A DNA stretch of 64,000 bases, from positions 1,773,717 to 1,837,716 of the forward strand of contig OY811977.1 in the NCBI GenBank assembly GCA_963681505.1, in the 5' to 3' direction. The notes below the pieces were generated by a model, which saw only the letters and a list, made by a program, of their open reading frames with translations, had not been told where the DNA came from and ran no database searches. This document shows, in pieces, positions 21,712 to 35,051 of the stretch (the first letter of the stretch is position 1; the number at the start of each line of letters is the position of its first letter). This DNA comes from Eunapius fragilis. Taxonomy: Eukaryota; Porifera; Demospongiae; Spongillida; Spongillidae. The position numbers were made by a program, and so were the translations under genes.

Positions 21712-21840
21712 GGAAAACTACTCCTTTCCGCTCACTTGACCTCTTTTTATTTTATCGTCAAAACCATTATAAATGAAGTAGTTCTGTCTTTATCTCTATC
21801 TCGGAAAACTACCCCTTTTCCGCTCACTTGACCACTTCTT
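21712..21840 (+). pseudogene. Two further Y RNA 3'-half fragments in tandem
   Basis: GGAAAACTACTCCTTTCCGC...TTGACCTCTTTTT near 21712-21757 and GGAAAACTACCCCTTTTCCG...TTGACCAC near 21802-21840. They sit in an about 90-bp tandem duplication. Confidence 0.65.
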
Positions 21841-22506
21841 ATTTTTTCACCAATTATGAATGAAGTACTTTGTCCCTATATCGACCAAATGACAAACAGA
21901 AACAACAATAACACGCAAGCGTTCGCGTCCCTACATATCATGCTGGCAGTCTGAGCGATTGGCACAATCTCCGTACTTTACAACTGTTCCTAACCCGAGT
22001 GATCCTCACTAAAGTAGACTACGACAACCTACGTAAAAAGTGAATTCAACATTTGTCAAATGAACCCTGCTATAATTATGCCTTCATACTGGTGTACACT
22101 GCTACGTACGCCTTCACACAGTTGTAGAATTGTCAAATGTACACTGTTATGCCTTCAAACTGGTGTACACTTCAACACGCACACAACAATGCACACTGAT
22201 ATGCCTTCACGTTATTACACTACACAAAGTGTACACTTCAATACAACAATGTACACTGATATGCTGAGGAGTGATATGTGCCTTCACGCGCTGTACAAGT
22301 GCTACGCAGTGTTCTTAATGGCTGTCCAAAGGATATATGCCCTCTTCTCCATCTCCTATCTATCCTGAAAGTCGGATATCATCAGGTTCAGAATACTGGC
22401 TGATCGTGACTTTATTATAAGTGGTATATGAATATCTGTTCAAACCCACAAGTGCAAGGGACGAATGAAAAACATTTATAAATACTGACATGCTAGCATT
22501 ACTTGT

Positions 22507-22568
22507 GAGGTCCGATGGCTAGGGTTATCTTCCAAAAGTACCCCCCTATCCGCTCACTTGACCTTTTT
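22507..22568 (+). ncRNA. Y RNA-like gene, copy 12
   Basis: GAGGTCCGATGGCTAGGGTT, a short loop like copy 11, TACCCCCCTATCC, CACTTGACC and a T run of about 19. TATAAATA is at 22477-22484 and the PSE-like block at 22447-22464. Confidence 0.87.
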
Positions 22569-23418
22569 TTTTTTTTTTTTTTCTCCCCACCATCTTCTGT
22601 CTTTGTCTCTATTGACCAATGACAAACACAGACAATACGTTACGTGCTGGCAGAGTCTGGAGCGATTGACACAATTTCCGAACTTTACAACTGTTCCTAA
22701 CTGGAGTGATACAACTGTTCCTAACTGGAGTGATCCTTATTGAAGTAGATTAGGACGACCAACGTAAAAAGGCGATTAAGCGAGTCTGAGTATACACTGA
22801 TCCATTCAACATTTTTCAAATGTCACACTGCTGCGCCTTCACACTGGTGTACACTTCAATACCTACACAACAATGCACACTGATATGCTGTAGAGTGACA
22901 CAGCAAAAAAAAAAAAAACGCGTCGAATCAATTCTTCATTTTCAATTGATTTTGTTAACAGTTTGTGGGAGGGAGGGGCTAATTGTATCTACTTAACCAC
23001 CGATTTGATGTGGAGCTAATGAATTCACGTCTAGCTACGAAAATAGAATGCGATTTTGGATAGTTTAAGAATAAGTAAGAGACCGAAACCTAGTAACTAT
23101 GATGACATCATAATTAAAAATCATGATCGCGGAAAAATCTGGGGCCCCTTGTCTACGCCCATGTGTAGAGTGATGTATGCCTTCACGCTCTGTACAAGTG
23201 ATTAATGGCTGTCCAGTAGGATACATGCCCAATTAATGCCCTCTCCTCCATCTCCCTCCCCTCTCCATCCCAAAAGTGAGACATCAGATGGCTGTCAATC
23301 GTGGGGTGACCTTATGCGTGAAGGATTTAGGCATTGATTGGTATATGGATACAATTATCTGTTCAAACCCACAAGTGCAAGGGACGAAACAAAAACATTT
23401 ATAAATACTGATGCGCCA

Positions 23419-23468
23419 GTGGTACGATGGTTAGGGTTTCTCTATCCGCTCACTTGACCTCTTTTTTT
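23419..23468 (+). pseudogene. Decayed Y RNA-like copy
   Basis: GGTACGATGG replaces GGTCCGATGG, the loop is deleted (TTAGGGTTTCTCTATCC), and TATAAATA (23400-23407) is only about 20 bp from the RNA start. CACTTGACCTC and T7 remain. Confidence 0.75.
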
Positions 23469-23589
23469 GTTTTTTTTTGTTCTCCCCATATTGAAGTACG
23501 TCGTTAAGACACAGCCCTGTCTTCGTCCCTATGTTACATGCTGACACACCAGAAGACCACATATTGACCCGTAGCCAAGGGGGAAGGGA

Positions 23590-25345
23590 GAAGGTGTCCC
23601 TGCGTTACGTGCTTACATCTTCAGTAAGGATCACTCAGTTAGAAACAGTGGTAAAATTGTGCCAATCGTTCCAGACTCAGTAAACTAGGGGATGATCAAC
23701 ATAAAAAGGGACACTGAGTATGTACTGCTGTGCCTTCAAAATATGTCAAATGTACACTGTTATGCCTTCAAACTGGTGTACACTTCAACACGCACGCAAC
23801 AATGCACATCAATACACTCACAACAATGTACACTTTCACACTGCTGTACAAGTGCTATATGTCTTCACACTGTTGCACACACTGATATGACACTGGAGTA
23901 GAAGTCCACACTAGCCGGTGTACACTTCAATACATGTACGTACAATGCTATGCTTTCATACTGCTGTAAAAGTGCTGGCCTTCACACTGCCTTGCCTTAA
24001 CGCTGATGTACACTGCTATACTTACACAGCAATGTACACCGCTATGTCCTTGCACTGCAGGGAGGAGGGGAGAGGAAAGGGGAGGGAAAGGAAAAGAGAA
24101 GAGGGAGGGAAGAGGAAGAGGTAGGGGAGGGGGAAGGGGGAGGGGGGGGAGGGGAAGGGAAGGGAGGGGAAGTGGAGGGAGGGGAAGGGGAGGGAGGGGA
24201 AGTGGAGGGAGGGGAAGGGGAGGGAGGGGATGAGGAGGGAGAGGGAAGGGAGGGAGGGGTAAGGGAGGGGAAGGGAAGGGGAGGGGAGGGGAGGGGAGGG
24301 GATGGGGAGGGGAAGGGAAAGGGAGGAGGAAGGGGAGGGGAAGGGAAGGGGGAGGGAGGGGGAAGGGGAAGATAAGAGGGCGATATATGGGTATTGTACT
24401 CTGTGGTTTGTTAAAAGACTCAAGTTTTTTGTTGTGCCTTGCCCTCTATGGAGGAGTTGATGAATGGTCTCTATTGTGAGTGATTTGGTAACTAAGGAGT
24501 TATTATCATTCCCGTACTTTGACCGGTGAAGTCTTTGAAATGACAGTATTCTGACCGGGATAGATTACTGGGTGGGGCAGATAGATTACTGGGTGGGGTG
24601 GGTAGATTACTGGGTGGGGCGGGAAGGTTGCTTTGTATGAACTCAATTTTGTGCATACAGTGTAGTTTTTGATGTTGTAATTTGTACAGAACACATGGTT
24701 ACAGCACTCATACATCTACATCTGTTATATGTTTCACTTGTGTGGCCCCCACAGCATATATAAGTTACCTGCTGGGAGCTGACCAGCCAACGCCTGTATT
24801 CAAAATATGCAATTACTTACCATACTTACGGGTTCTTGGGGTTGCCAGGGTGGGTTTGGGTTGCTATGGTGAAGCATGGGTGGGGTGAAAGGTGCAAACT
24901 GCAGGGAATGAACATGTTGCCTCTATTAGCCATTTGAGCTAATATTGTGTATAAAAGTCAGATTGCATAGCCGTTGATACAGCCCAGTACCTGGTGTTAT
25001 GTCTCCCAGCCATGTTTGAAGCCTTACCGTTGACCATTAATAATGGTGGTGGTGGTATTGCTTGGCACAAACATGATGATGAACTTGGCCGTGTGCCTTG
25101 TGAGAATATAGTTTTAGCACCTTGGGATTTGCAGTGTGTGTGTGGGGGGGGGGGGGGGGAGGAGCTTTTATGGATCTAAACTACTCCAAGCATGTACATG
25201 TATCACACAAAAAAGAGCTCAAAATGATGAATTGAATGTTTACAGGTGGATTTATAACCTACACTTCGGTACAGACTGTATGTGATCTATATTTCAGAAT
25301 GTGGTTGGATATCAATATCGTGGGAGGTGTGATAAATATGAATAC
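23590..25345. repeat. Segmental duplication, copy 2
   Basis: Collinear with 10022-12236: iterons, purine tract (24060-24375), 21-bp repeats (three copies near 24557-24625), and the 'cataccttacgggttc'-type sequence near 24815-24840. It ends shortly before exon 1 of the SAM gene, so its right part may hold that gene's promoter. Confidence 0.8.
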
Positions 25346-25432
25346 ACTTGTGTCGCTATCACATTCCACACGTGGTTACAACATCATTGTACGAGCGTTT
25401 GGGTGCGGCACTTTTGTTGTTGAAACACCGCC

Positions 25433-27173
<1,741 letters not shown>

Positions 27174-28235
27174 AGGAGGCGTGTATAGCAAAGTAGTAGT
27201 GTTTGCACACACTACACACATCAGAGAGCTGTGTGGGTGTGCCTGTGTGTACATTGTAATGCAGAAATTTATCACAGCTGTTGCATATATCATTATGGAC
27301 ACTTGTCTGTGTAACTTTTAATTTAATTTTAGGAAGAACTGAAATTGAAATGATTAAAGGTAGTGATCGCTGATGCCTGTGCCCACATATATATATAATA
27401 TATATTATAATTATTATTTATATGTGTATGGATCGAGGCAGCGAAATGAGACCTAGCGCATATTTTTTCAAGTTTTCAAATTATTTCATAGTCAAAGAGA
27501 CACCTATGTCCTCTACAACTTCTTTCTTATGCACTGGAAATTAGCCTGTCCATCATGGAGTTACAGGGTCCTGAATTTTTAATTACGCGTACATTTTTAT
27601 TGCACGCGTGGACTTTGATGCTCCTTCCTGGAAATTTTTATAATAGCGCTAGGTCCCTTTTCACTGCCTCTACCCCATATTATATTTATATTATGAGTTT
27701 TGTAAGTACATGACAGTGTAGTGTGTGATAAAATCATGTTTTCAAAAATTGTGCCCTTAGATGGATGTCATGGTTGCCATGGCTCCAGTTAGTGTGGTCT
27801 GGTTATGGGATTACACTGTTGAGTCTTTTCCACTACATGTATCTCTTCAGAGTTACTTATATGGTTACGATTAATTTGATCACTGCAATTCGGCAAGGTT
27901 TGTGGCGGAGTGCGGGGGGGGGGGGGGGGGGGGGGGGGGGGTGCAGGGGGCAGGCAAGGGAGGCATTATGAAATAATTATCAACCAATTTATTCGCATGC
28001 GCACGAGTGTGTTTGCATTCAGAATCACTGGCAGGAAAGCGAAAAGTATATGCGTACCGTCCGTAGTAAAGCCGTGCACCTTAAAGCAGTACTATCGCTA
28101 GGCACAACTAATTAATTATCCGATACATCGGACCCCCGGCCCCCTCCCACATTCTGGATTCCTGACTCGACAGTAGTGTAATCTTCAGTAATCTTTCCAG
28201 CCGTCGTGAGTTATACGTCGTCAAAAACCTGCTCC
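27174..28235. other. Intergenic region between SAM gene and 7TM gene
   Basis: Holds the SAM gene 3' end, a (TA)n-like stretch at 27388-27425, a poly-G run near 27916-27941 and the 7TM 5' region. No further gene seen. Confidence 0.6.
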
Positions 28236-29267
28236 ATGAATACTTCAAGTGGTAACACTATCTCTGCAGATGTAATATTTTCGGCAACAAATATTATCTC
28301 TGTTCCTGTGTGCCTTGTTGCGGCCATCTTGGTGCTCTGCCTCAAGCTGTATAGAACTACCGTCTATCGCTTAGCCCTCTACCAGGTGTTGGCATCATTA
28401 GACGTCGCAGCGATACAACTGTTGGAAATCATTTTTGTCAAGTATCAGGAAAACCCTTGGCCATGGCCGGACGGGAACGCCCGTCGTCTGTGCATCGCTA
28501 TGGCGTGGCTGCAATTGTACTCCTTCTGGCTGAAGATCACGTGCACCGTATGGGCGACCTTCCACCTCTTCTGTTTCGGAGTGTTCCACAAGAACATGAA
28601 GAAGCTAGAGGGGCTGTACGTCGTCTCCTCGCTCACGGTGCCGGCACTGGTTTCAGCAGTACCACTGGTGACCCACACATACGGGTTTAGCCCTGTGGAT
28701 GGTTGCTATATACCGATATACGAAAAAAATTATACTGTCGAGCTCGAAGTTTCCGTCGCTGAAAAATTTGCACTTCTTGACGCACCAGCGATGGTCATTC
28801 TTTTGCTGGCTTCGGCGGCCATGGTTGTCATGGTAATAAAGTTGTCTTACAGGGTGTGTTGGAGAAAGAGGTACGAACCGATCACAGCAGGCGGCGATCA
28901 GTTCCGGGAAGCCCTTAAACAGGTTCTCCCATTGGCGGCCTTCCCGATAATATTTTTTATATTCATAGTTCCAGTTCTCATATTTGACATCTTTTATTCA
29001 TTCATTACGCCTGTCCCTAACAGGGTATTGGTATTCGCCCAGTACATATTCATCACCTTCTGGACTCTGTCCTCAGGCGTGACTCTAATAGTACACATCT
29101 CTCTGGCTCAACTACCAGCATATTGTAGGGAGATGAAGAAGAAGAAGAAGAAGGAACAGAACAGCCAGTTTGGTACCTTTGGCCCCACTGTGAAAGAGTC
29201 TGAAACACACGCAAAGAGTGATACCAATTTTTCTCTACCAAGTGTTAGCCGTGCAACTGTTGTGTAG
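28236..29267 (+). CDS. Seven-transmembrane receptor, cAMP-receptor/secretin-like
   Basis: A 343-residue open frame without introns. I take the ATG at 28236 as start; the frame is open further upstream without an ATG. A short N-terminus with N-glycosylation sites (NTS near residue 2) precedes seven hydrophobic segments, for example SVPVCLVAAILVLCL, YRLALYQVLASLDVAAIQLL, LQLYSFWLKITCTVWATFHL, GLYVVSSLTVPALVSAVPLV, MVILLLASAAMVVMVI, LAAFPIIFFIFIVPVLI and YIFITFWTLSSGVTLIVHI. A conserved Cys before TM3 (RRLCIAM) and one in the loop before TM5 (DGCYIP) could form the usual disulphide. The lysine-rich tail (KKKKKKE) ends in ATVV, possibly a PDZ ligand. Layout resembles the cAMP-receptor-like/class B-related single-exon receptors expanded in sponges. 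Ligand unknown; plasma membrane by family. Confidence 0.82.
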   Translation: MNTSSGNTISADVIFSATNIISVPVCLVAAILVLCLKLYRTTVYRLALYQVLASLDVAAIQLLEIIFVKYQENPWPWPDGNARRLCIAMAWLQLYSFWLKITCTVWATFHLFCFGVFHKNMKKLEGLYVVSSLTVPALVSAVPLVTHTYGFSPVDGCYIPIYEKNYTVELEVSVAEKFALLDAPAMVILLLASAAMVVMVIKLSYRVCWRKRYEPITAGGDQFREALKQVLPLAAFPIIFFIFIVPVLIFDIFYSFITPVPNRVLVFAQYIFITFWTLSSGVTLIVHISLAQLPAYCREMKKKKKKEQNSQFGTFGPTVKESETHAKSDTNFSLPSVSRATVV

Positions 29268-29664
29268 CATATCAAGCTACACCTGCATGTGGAGAGAGAA
29301 TTTTTATGCGTGTGTCATTACTACTTAAGTACTAGTCCAGTGTGTATTAACATTGAGTTAAGTGTCAGCCCCATCCGTACTACAATCTCTGGGCTCCCTT
29401 ACTTCATGGCTGGGATGCATACCTCGTGTGCCCACAGTTCTTGTAAGAAGGTTCCCTGGGGCAACTGAGCACTTCCAAATATCTGCTATAATTAATCACG
29501 GCCGGAATAGTAAAGTCAAATGCACACGTAACTTAGGAAGTGCTGTGGTTGCTATGGTCTTTGGAGAGTGAGGGCATAGACTGCTGACAAACCTCTTGAA
29601 GATAGTGAAGTCACCTTTAGGAAAAATAGTACACAAATGAAAAAAAGCACTACTACGTTACAAA

Positions 29665-29877
29665 TTACGAACCTGGTCCTACATGAGAGCTACGAGGAGA
29701 AACAACGATGGCAACGCTACCATCACAACCACGCAGCTCATCGAAGGCAAACGGGAAAATAGCGTAGCAAAGGGATTTGCCACTTCCCGTAGGAAGAATG
29801 ATAAAGACATCGTTCCCTTGTATGACTCCATTGAGCTGGTTTTCACGAAGGTTTGAGTAACCTTGTAACGATGCCGT
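29665..29877 (-). pseudogene. RecQ-type helicase fragment (Walker A exon)
   Basis: A 70-codon frame between stops carries LRENQLNGVIQGNDVFIILP, then TGSGKSLCYAIFPFAF and SVAIVVSP. This is the N-terminal region of a RecQ-family helicase with motif I (PTGSGKS) and motif Ia (VVVSP-like), ATP-dependent 3'-5' DNA unwinding enzymes. It ends in a stop soon after motif Ia, and no DEAH or later motif follows. It could be a single exon of a larger gene, but the lack of donor sequence and the mobile-element flanks favour a relic. Confidence 0.6.
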
Positions 29878-29998
29878 CTAAGTCCATATTGTATCAAGTG
29901 GGCGTAATTCAAAGTCTGGAATTCAAATAATCTACGTCACTCACATTCCAACATTCTGATTGGACGCGCCAACATTCCGGCGCACAGAACAACTTTCT

Positions 29999-30071
29999 CC
30001 AGACCCTCTCTACGTAGTATTATACATTATGCGATAATGCTTACGTAAGGGTGGGTCTGGGTACGAGACTA
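29999..30071. mobile_element. Small inverted-repeat element sharing the terminus GTCTGGGTACGAGACTA
   Basis: CCAGACCCTCTCTACGTA at 29999-30016 pairs imperfectly with TACGTAAGGGTGGGTCTGG at 30042-30060, and the right end GTCTGGGTACGAGACTA (30055-30071) equals the ends of the 62740 element. Confidence 0.6.
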
Positions 30072-31049
30072 AGGTTCACATGCACTGTCATTCTGTGACA
30101 CAATATGCAGTAAATCAGCATCTATTTTCTCAGATTTGCTGTTACTAAGAACCAGTGTTTCCTTTCTTTGTGTAGCAGCACACTGTCTGAAGAGCTGTTG
30201 CCTTTTTTTGTAAAATATTCAAAGATGTAGTAGCATTAGGTTGTAATTTTTGTATATTTTTAAAGCTTTTTCCAATATACTTCTCATCTCTACCTTTTGA
30301 TGATTTTCTTTCCAATTTTGCAGGAGTTTTAGTTTGAGTTTGGTCTTGATGAACAATACAACTCAAAATGTGGCATTACAGGAATTGTGCTGTAATGTTT
30401 GAAACATTCTGAATCTTTCTTAGTAACATTTAATTGGTGAGATTCATCTGTGCCTTCTTCACTGCTACAGTGAGCAATGTTATAAGTTCTGAATTAGCAG
30501 CAGACTGAAATTGAGGGTATTCCGGGGAAGATTTCTTGCACATGTTGAAATTTTGGTTGCTCGTTGAGGACTTTCAAGATAATCACTGAATCGCACCACC
30601 TTGCTGCTTAGTAATATAGGAGGTTGCCAGTCCTCATCACTGAAAAATTGAGGGATGTATCCACCCTGCATTTTCAAGGTACTGCATAACTACTCATCAA
30701 TGTTGGTAATTATAGACCCTTCATATACTGTGCACATCTGATTTTACAACAAATGTCTGATTCAGTGCTGGTGACTTGTTTGGCTTAGGACTTTGCAATG
30801 GTAAAGTTGTTTTATGAGGGAAAGATTGGATAAGTGATTTATCTTTTTGGTAGTGCAGATCTGTACATAAAACCAGTTGATTTGCTATTAGTACTCATAA
30901 ACTGAAGTTCTTGTCCTGAATCAGTGGATGTAGTTGCGCAAGTTACTTTTATTGATGAAACTGGTGATGAAAGTGGCAGAGTTGATTTGGAATGAGTATG
31001 CACTAGGGACTCATCCTCATCATGCAAAAATGAATGAGTATCAGATGGA

Positions 31050-32045
31050 AGATTTGATGATGTAAGAAATGGTTTTAATTGAGATCCATTCACTCTCTTG
31101 GCTATTAAGATTGGAGTTGCTATTGATTTCAGAGAGTAAAATCCTTTTCCTAATGTTTAAACAATGGTGTAGGGTACTACCCACTTAGGATCCACCTTTC
31201 CACCCTTCCTTTTCTTTCTTCGCATATCTCTCATTAACACCTTATCTCCTTTTTCTAATACTCTTGCTTTGGAGTGCTTGGCATCATACTGACGTTTCTG
31301 TTTTTTCTACAGCAGTGTTGCAAATGAGAACCATAATCAATAAAAGGCTCACGTTCATTCCTACATGCATTCATGGGACATTTTAAAACGATTTGTTGCA
31401 AGTTTTTAAATTAATTTTATAGAAATGTAAACGCCCTAGATACAAACACCAGTACAATAGCTAAGAGTTTTTAAGCACCATAAACGTGTGACTATTTATG
31501 GCAGAACTAAAAAGTGCTGATATTTTAATGAAGTTTACATTTTCATTGAGAATGGTCTACTTCAATTTCTAGACACAAATTCTTGTCCATCAGGAAGTTG
31601 TACAATTACTACAACATATTTAAAACTTCATAAAAATTATTAAATTGTACAAATAGGCAAATTTTCCTAATGAGATTATTAAAATTTTAATATTCAGCCC
31701 TCAATTAGGTTATCAATTGTATGTCTCAAAATGAAAATTAATTATATTGGTCTTGATGAAATAATGAAGATTCATTGTGAGACACCCTGTATACATGTAC
31801 GATAAGTTCTTTTTTTTTTTTTTTCATATACCTGTTGTTGAAGTCAAATGATGAGTCTACATTAATCTGGATGGGTAGGACAGCTTTGCGACCAAACATG
31901 ACTTCGAAGGGAGAATAGCAGGTTGACTCATGGCAAGATGTATTATACGCAAAGACTGTGGTGTCAATAAATTCATCCCACTGATCTTTCTGATCCATAA
32001 CAGCTTTGAACAATCGCATAGACTTCGAATGCAATAACGTGCATC
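31050..32045 (-). pseudogene. Gypsy-type integrase fragment, possibly intron-bearing
   Basis: From 32045 downward: a core-domain end with QWDEFIDTTVFAYNTSCHES and SPFEVMFGRKAVLPI, then at about 31830 a donor-like CAG|GTATAT. After about 500 bp of AT-rich sequence, an acceptor-like GCTGTAG near 31310 leads to QYDAKHSKARVLEKGDKVLM and KWVVPYTIV, the integrase C-terminal (SH3-like) domain; a TAA follows PYTIV. The enzyme family joins element ends to target DNA. No LTRs or TIRs were found around it and no RT is present. It may belong to the same Ginger-like class as the integrase at 55.8-57.3 kb. Confidence 0.7.
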
Positions 32046-32488
32046 TATATACTATTAAGAAAGCATTTCTCCCAAGACAGCTGCGTTGTGTCGTATTCCA
32101 GTCTACTGCATGTACAATATTCGTACTTTTTGTGCTCAAAAATCTAGTAAGATTATATAACAGAACCACTTTGAAATGTATCTTGATATGTAGAACAATG
32201 CATATGTGTCAGCACGAAATTTCTGTGGAGAATCTCGAAAAACTTCCAGATGCGAATGAACACTTTGAATCAGACTAATAGTTGTACTTGTAAATCAAAA
32301 TCAAAAATCATGAGGATGGTATGTTACATCATGTATTTGGGTCTGGGTACCAGTCTTTCATAGAAGATGTTCGGGCGACATCATATAATGGATGGGAAGA
32401 CTGTAAACCAACAAGCCATGTCAGAGAATAGGTAAATGTCAGTTAGAAAGTGATCATGTTTTGAATCCTTCACTTTTCAATCATACAG

Positions 32489-32594
32489 ATGTTCGGTGTG
32501 TCTTGCATTATGCGATCAGGGTTGTATTGAAGAGGCCCTAAAGATGAGGGATATGGGGACTCCCCCTGTCTTTGATATTTATACTTCCCCAAAG
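32489..32594 (+). CDS. Possible cysteine-containing exon (uncertain)
   Basis: Acceptor TTTTCAATCATACAG, an open frame CSVCLALCDQGCIEEALKMR then DMGTPPVFDIYTSPK, and donor GTAAAC. Continuing without splicing reads on to RCPECR. Paired cysteines suggest a zinc-binding or RING-like piece, but the spacing fits no family I recognise. The sequence just before it (32310-32370) is duplicated at 34095-34160, upstream of the CARD-like exon. Confidence 0.3.
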
Positions 32595-32742
32595 GTAAAC
32601 AACAGATGTCCAGAGTGCAGAACAAAGGTTACCCAGTCTCTATGGCAGCAAGACACAGCACAAACTTTGGTGAATGTTCCACCCCATCCAACCAGTTTGG
32701 CAGCCACTTATGGTATTATGTTCTCATCATATTGGTACATCA

Positions 32743-34043
32743 TGCGAGGGGGTGGAGTATATTGGTACATCATGGTACATCATGTGAGGGGTGGAGTATA
32801 TTGGTACATCATGCGAGGGGGTGGAGTATATTGGTACATCATGTGAGGGGGTGGAGTATATTGGTACATCATGTGAGGGGGTGGAGTGTATTGGTACATC
32901 ATGTGAGGGGGTGGAGTGTATTGGTACATCATGTGAGGGGGTGGATATATCGGTACATCATGTGAGGGGGTGGAGTATATTGGTACATCATGTGAGGAGG
33001 TAGAGTATATTGGTACATCATGTGAGGGCTGGAGTATATTGGTACATCATGTGAGGGGGTGGAGTATATTGGTACATCTTGTGAGGGGGTGGAGTATATT
33101 GGTACATCATGTGAGGGGGTGGAGTATATTGGTACATCATGTGAGGGGGTGGAGTATATTGGTACATCATGTGAGGGGGGGAGTATATTGGTACATCATG
33201 TGAGGGGGTGGAGTATATAGGTACATCATGTGAGGGGGGTGGAGTATATAGGTACATCATGTGAGGGGATGGAGTATATTGGTACATCTTGTGAGGGGGT
33301 GGAGTATATTGGTACATCATGTGAGGGGGTGGAGTATATTGGTACATCATGTGAGGGGGTGGAGTATATAGGTACATCATGTGAGGGGATGGAGTATATT
33401 GGTACAACTTGTGAGGGGGTGGAGTATATTGGTACATCATGTGAGGGGGTGGAGTATATTAGTACATCTTGTGAGGGGGTGGAGTATATTGGTACATCAT
33501 GCGAGGGGGTGGAGTATATTAGTACATCATGTGAGGGGGTGGAGTATATTGGTACATCATGTGAGGGGGTGGAGTATATTGGTACATCATGTGAGGGGAT
33601 GAAATATATTGGTACATCATGTGAGGGGGTGGAGTATATTGGTGCATCATGTGAGGGGGTGGAGTATATAGGCACATCATGTGAGGGGGTGGAGTATATT
33701 GATCATGTGAGGGGGTGGAGTATACTGGTACATCATGTGAGGGGTGGAGTATATTGGTACATCATGTGAGGGAGTGGAGTATATTGGTGCATCATGTGAG
33801 GGGGTGGAGTATATTGGTACATCATGTGAGGAGGTGGAGTATATTGGTCCATCATGTGAGGGGGTGGAGTATATTGGTACATCATGTGAGGGGGTGGAGT
33901 ATATTGATCATGTGAGGGGGTGGAGTATATTGGTACATCATGTGAGGGGGTGGAGTATATTGGTACATCATGTGAGGGGATGGAGTATATTGGTACATCA
34001 TGTGAGGGGGTGGAGTATATTGGTACATCTTGTGAGGGAGTAA
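32743..34043. repeat. 30-bp minisatellite, about 43 units
   Basis: Unit GGTGGAGTATATTGGTACAT plus CATGTGAGGG. Because 30 is divisible by 3, all frames stay open for hundreds of bases (EYIGTSCEGV repeats). Single-base length changes between units break any long frame, so coding is unlikely. It lies between near-copies of 'gggtctgggtaccagtct' at 32340 and 34126. Confidence 0.95.
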
Positions 34044-34183
34044 AGTGCTAAGATTGTGTAAGTGTTACACGCTCCGCACATACTAAATGCCCAATAATAT
34101 GAGGATGGTATGTTATATTGTGTATTTGGGTCTGGGTACCAGTCTGTCGTAGATGATGCTCAGTTTCTATGTCTTCCCCACAG

Positions 34184-34461
34184 GGCCAAATAGAGTCTTT
34201 GTTTCAAACCATGCGGCGCTGATGGAGAAGGTCAATCCCAGTGATTAGCTGCACCCTTGTATGCCAATTAAGGGCCTTATATCAAAATCTGAGATAGAAT
34301 GCATTGATTATGCGATGCTCAGTCCACATCATAAAATGGATATTCTCCTCTCTGCTGTGCACCGAAGAATAATAGTAGACAGGAATAACTTCTACATCTT
34401 CCTGGAAGTTTTGGATGGATTTGTAGAATATAAACCATTAGTGTTGAGGATGAAAATGTGA
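34184..34461 (+). pseudogene. CARD-like exon with an in-frame stop
   Basis: After the acceptor TCTTCCCCACAG, the frame reads NHAALMEKVNPSD, then TAG, then LHPCMPIKGLISKSEIECID, KMDILLSAVHRR and FYIFLEVLDGF, ending RMKM-stop. It aligns with the intact CARD-like exon at 50053-50343: both have KMDILLSAV/RMDKLLSAV and NNFYIFLEVLD/NNFHVFLEVLD. CARDs pair with other CARDs in innate-immune and apoptosis complexes. The TAG after PSD and the stop in place of a donor suggest a broken paralogue, although the stop could lie before a downstream start (Met at PIKGL). Confidence 0.6.
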
Positions 34462-35051
34462 CTGGTGTGGGCGTATAGTTGGGTATTTATATGTATGGTG
34501 ACTTTGGATAAGTATTATCAGGGCAAATATATAGCTCAACATTAGTTTAATGCAGTTGACAAAAGCGGATTGTGCGCATGAGCCAAGATCATGCATATAA
34601 ATAGTGCAATGACACCGTTATGTGGCAGTACAAGTTAGCAAATCTCTCCAAGAGCTCCTCCTGTCACCTCAATGGGAATAGACCCCCCATCGGCATACCC
34701 TCATGTTGGTGTGATGAGGTTTTTCTGGGCATGGAACCTTTTCCCGACCCTCGCTGTGGGAGAAAGATTCCATCACACACAACTGTTACGCCCTGGATGG
34801 ACCAGACCCCTGTATATGGCCCTTCTCTGATACCTGGACCAGCCAATCATAGATAGGAAATATTAGGTGACAATAATTATTTGAGTGGGGACAATACTTT
34901 GCTGGCCCTTTTTAATCAACACCTAAGTTGCCATTGAATCACAAAGGCTTGCAGAATACAATTATTGCATTTTTATATCATCAGGGTGGGTGTGGTTTTG
35001 GGAGGATGTGGTTTTAAGAGGTATGTTCATGCATTTGATAATAACAGTGAG

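Noticed and set aside
32743-34043. CRISPR-like array or repeat protein in the 30-bp tandem repeat
   Set aside because: No unique spacers between repeats, and frames break at units with one-base length changes. It is a eukaryotic minisatellite.
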